Source of the DNA: Companilactobacillus bobalius
GTDB lineage: Bacteria > Bacillota > Bacilli > Lactobacillales > Lactobacillaceae
DNA: 64,000 bases
Direction of reading: 5' to 3'
Assembly (NCBI RefSeq): GCF_009764355.1
Contig: NZ_LNUA01000033.1
Span: forward strand, 62,001-126,000
In this document: in pieces, positions 62,847 to 64,000 of the stretch
How the letters are laid out: each line of letters starts with the position of its first letter
Position numbering within the stretch: position 1 is the first letter of the stretch
Translations under genes and position numbers: made by a program
The notes under the pieces: generated by a model
What the model saw: only the letters and a program-made list of their open reading frames with translations
What the model was told of the DNA's origin: nothing
Databases searched by the model: none

Positions 62847-62885
62847 TGTTACATAAATGCTACAATAATGTTACAGAATTATTAC
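62847..62885 (+). promoter_or_regulatory. Two imperfect WalR-like boxes
   Basis: TGTTAC-ATAAA-TGCTAC and TGTTAC-AGAAT-TATTAC each match TGTWAH-N5-TGTWAH in 11 of 12 positions, 22 bp apart, upstream of a lipoprotein gene. Confidence 0.4.
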
Positions 62886-63064
62886 AAAGACGATATGAGT
62901 ACTATTCATCTTTGCATATATCCAGACAGTCTCGTAGAGCTTCCAGCTAAGGGGCTTTTTATTAGATTTACATCGTGGCAATAAATCTATTAAAAATAGA
63001 TTTTGTTGCTAATATTCTGTGTCGACTATAAAATAATGAATTGTACGGATTAAGGTGGTGATCA

Positions 63065-63115
63065 ATGAAATCGGTATTAAGATTTATTTCAAAATTTGGA
63101 TATAGGGAGAAATAA
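63065..63115 (+). CDS. Possible 16-residue leader peptide
   Basis: MKSVLRFISKFGYREK, starting ATG after AAGGTGGTG. Its last codons contain the AGGGAG ribosome site of the next gene, whose start lies four bases after this stop codon. This layout is typical of translational coupling through a leader. The frame is short, so chance cannot be excluded. Confidence 0.45.
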   Translation: MKSVLRFISKFGYREK

Positions 63116-63119
63116 CAAC

Positions 63120-63758
63120 ATGAAACATACTACCCTCAAAATATTGAGTAGTCTTTTATTGGTAGCATCCGTATTAGCACTTGGAGGTTGTTCTAACAAT
63201 AGTCAAAATTCCGCTGGCTCAAAAGATTCAACTGTCAAAACAGAATCACATAAAAAAGCCAGGAAGAGTTCTTCTAAGAAAAAAGTTTCGAAAAAAAAGG
63301 CCTCATCAAAAAAGGAAGCATCTACTTCCAACAATGATGAGACACAACAAAATCAACAAACAAATTCTTCCACTAACAACCAAAATACAACATCAAATTC
63401 AAATAACCAGCAGAGTTCAAAACAAACTCAAAACACTAATCAGGGTCAAAGCCAAAGCACAGCTACTTCTAACAACAATCAACAAGCAACTACAAATCAG
63501 CAGGTAGCCGCAGTTATCACTACTGCAGATCAAGCTAGAAGTTTAGTTGCACATGCCAATGGTGGGGCTTCTCCCGCATCATTTAGTGTTGAGGCTAAGC
63601 CAGATGGTTATCACGTCTATTTGAACAATTTAAATAACCCAATTGTAACAGTGGTTAAACCCAATGGTGACTTTTACGATGTAAATGGAAATCTTACTGG
63701 TAAATATTCAAATATGGCTGCTCCTGATGGTGGCGATAATTCCCAATGGACTCCATAG
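63120..63758 (+). CDS. Small lipoprotein with low-complexity linker
   Basis: 212 residues. Lipobox ALGGC, then a Lys/Ser stretch (KKARKSSSKKKVSKKKASSK), a Gln/Asn/Thr linker to about 140, and a C-terminal domain of about 70 residues (TTADQARSLVAHANGGASPASFSVEAKPDGYHVYL, VTVVKPNGDFYDVNG). The basic stretch could bind wall polymers. ATG 63120 follows AGGGAG; a TTG frame from 63096 would overlap it. Function unknown. Confidence 0.8.
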   Translation: MKHTTLKILSSLLLVASVLALGGCSNNSQNSAGSKDSTVKTESHKKARKSSSKKKVSKKKASSKKEASTSNNDETQQNQQTNSSTNNQNTTSNSNNQQSSKQTQNTNQGQSQSTATSNNNQQATTNQQVAAVITTADQARSLVAHANGGASPASFSVEAKPDGYHVYLNNLNNPIVTVVKPNGDFYDVNGNLTGKYSNMAAPDGGDNSQWTP

Positions 63759-63775
63759 CCAATAGATTAAAATAT

Positions 63776-63806
63776 AAAAAAAGACTTGAATCAACTATTC
63801 AAGTCT
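63776..63806 (-). terminator. Terminator overlapping the 3' end of the XRE gene
   Basis: GACTTGAATAG pairs with the complementary TTCAAGTC and is followed by eight T on the minus strand. Confidence 0.8.
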
Positions 63807-64000
63807 ATAATCTCCATAAAGACTTTTGCGTACTGCTTTTTCTTTTCACTATCCATTAAATAAAAAGCCTGTACAAATTGGTTACTCTGCTCATCTAGTT
63901 CAGTTTGATCAAAGACATCACCTAATTTTAGATTCAAAGCGTCTAAAATACTCTCTAAACGAGAAAGAGACACGTCATCTCTATTACCTCGTTCCAAACG
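63791..64000 (-). CDS. XRE-family helix-turn-helix regulator, 5'-truncated by window edge
   Basis: The frame is open to the window end. RLERGNRDDVSLSRLESILDALNLKLGDVFD is the second half of a Cro/C1-type helix-turn-helix (SxxERG followed by the last helix), and about 35 further residues (LMDSEKKKQYAKVFMEIIDL) complete the protein. The N-terminal half lies beyond base 64000; the TTG at 63997 is not the real start. Confidence 0.8.
   Translation of the reverse strand, partial: RLERGNRDDVSLSRLESILDALNLKLGDVFDQTELDEQSNQFVQAFYLMDSEKKKQYAKVFMEIIDLNS

Larger units (their letters stand above)
62643..63064. other. Intergenic region with terminator and WalR-like boxes
   Basis: About 420 bp. Holds the terminator at 62776-62807, two imperfect WalR-like boxes (62847-62885) and a possible hairpin (AATCTATT / AATAGATT near 62990) before the leader peptide. 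No gene otherwise. Confidence 0.6.

Overview
The window looks like a chromosomal segment of a low-G+C lactic acid bacterium of the Lactobacillaceae, most like Companilactobacillus (the former alimentarius/farciminis group). This rests on the AT-rich base composition, strong Shine-Dalgarno (SD) sites with frequent TTG/GTG starts, and many secreted proteins ending in the SLAP cell-wall module (motif YRVATNEW). A mannose-family PTS under a LevR/sigma-54 system and a lactobacillus-type competence sigma factor fit too. I saw no rRNA, tRNA, IS element, prophage or CRISPR array. The genus is inferred from gene content, not from a search.

Layout. 1-9.8 kb: two tandem lipoteichoic acid synthase paralogues (the first cut by the window edge), a histidine kinase/response regulator pair, a HAD phosphatase, a medium-chain reductase and a secreted 3D-domain protein. 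10-18.5 kb: an FMN reductase, a GH3 beta-glucosidase with reversed domain order, a membrane-tethered matrixin-like protease, and a regulator/acetyltransferase/MFS stretch. 18.6-27.3 kb: a LexA-controlled Y-family polymerase pair, SDR/HxlR, an HrtAB-like ABC exporter, a glutathione peroxidase, a second MFS pump, a LytTR/DUF3021 pair and an orphan HicA toxin. 27.4-38.1 kb: two very large repeat-built surface proteins (1881 and 1392 aa) flanking an 840-bp gene-poor gap. 38.2-51.6 kb: a papain-like protein, phosphoglycerate mutase, a four-gene envelope operon, two SLAP-anchored peptidoglycan hydrolases, a competence-type sigma factor next to a ComK-like gene, an acyltransferase and a binding protein. 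52-58.1 kb: MgtC, the mannose-family PTS IIA-IIB-IIC-IID and LevR, with a clear -24/-12 promoter. 58.2-64 kb: an S-layer-like SLAP protein, DUF1659/DUF2922, two lipoproteins, another SLAP protein and a partial XRE regulator.

How it fits together. The dominant theme is the cell envelope: LTA synthesis, sensing by the two-component pair, wall turnover (GH73, amidase, 3D protein), and a wall coat built from SLAP-anchored and sortase-anchored proteins. Six separate proteins carry SLAP or SLAP-like modules.

The most unusual content is non-coding. A roughly 170-180 bp dispersed element occurs in five copies, plus a remnant. Its helices change sequence between copies yet stay complementary, and most copies sit just after the stop codon of a gene in a fixed orientation. 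Second, the competence-type sigma gene has a 39-nt palindromic leader that overlaps its SD, with a competing hairpin enclosing the SD and start codon, and a ComK-like gene lies immediately upstream.
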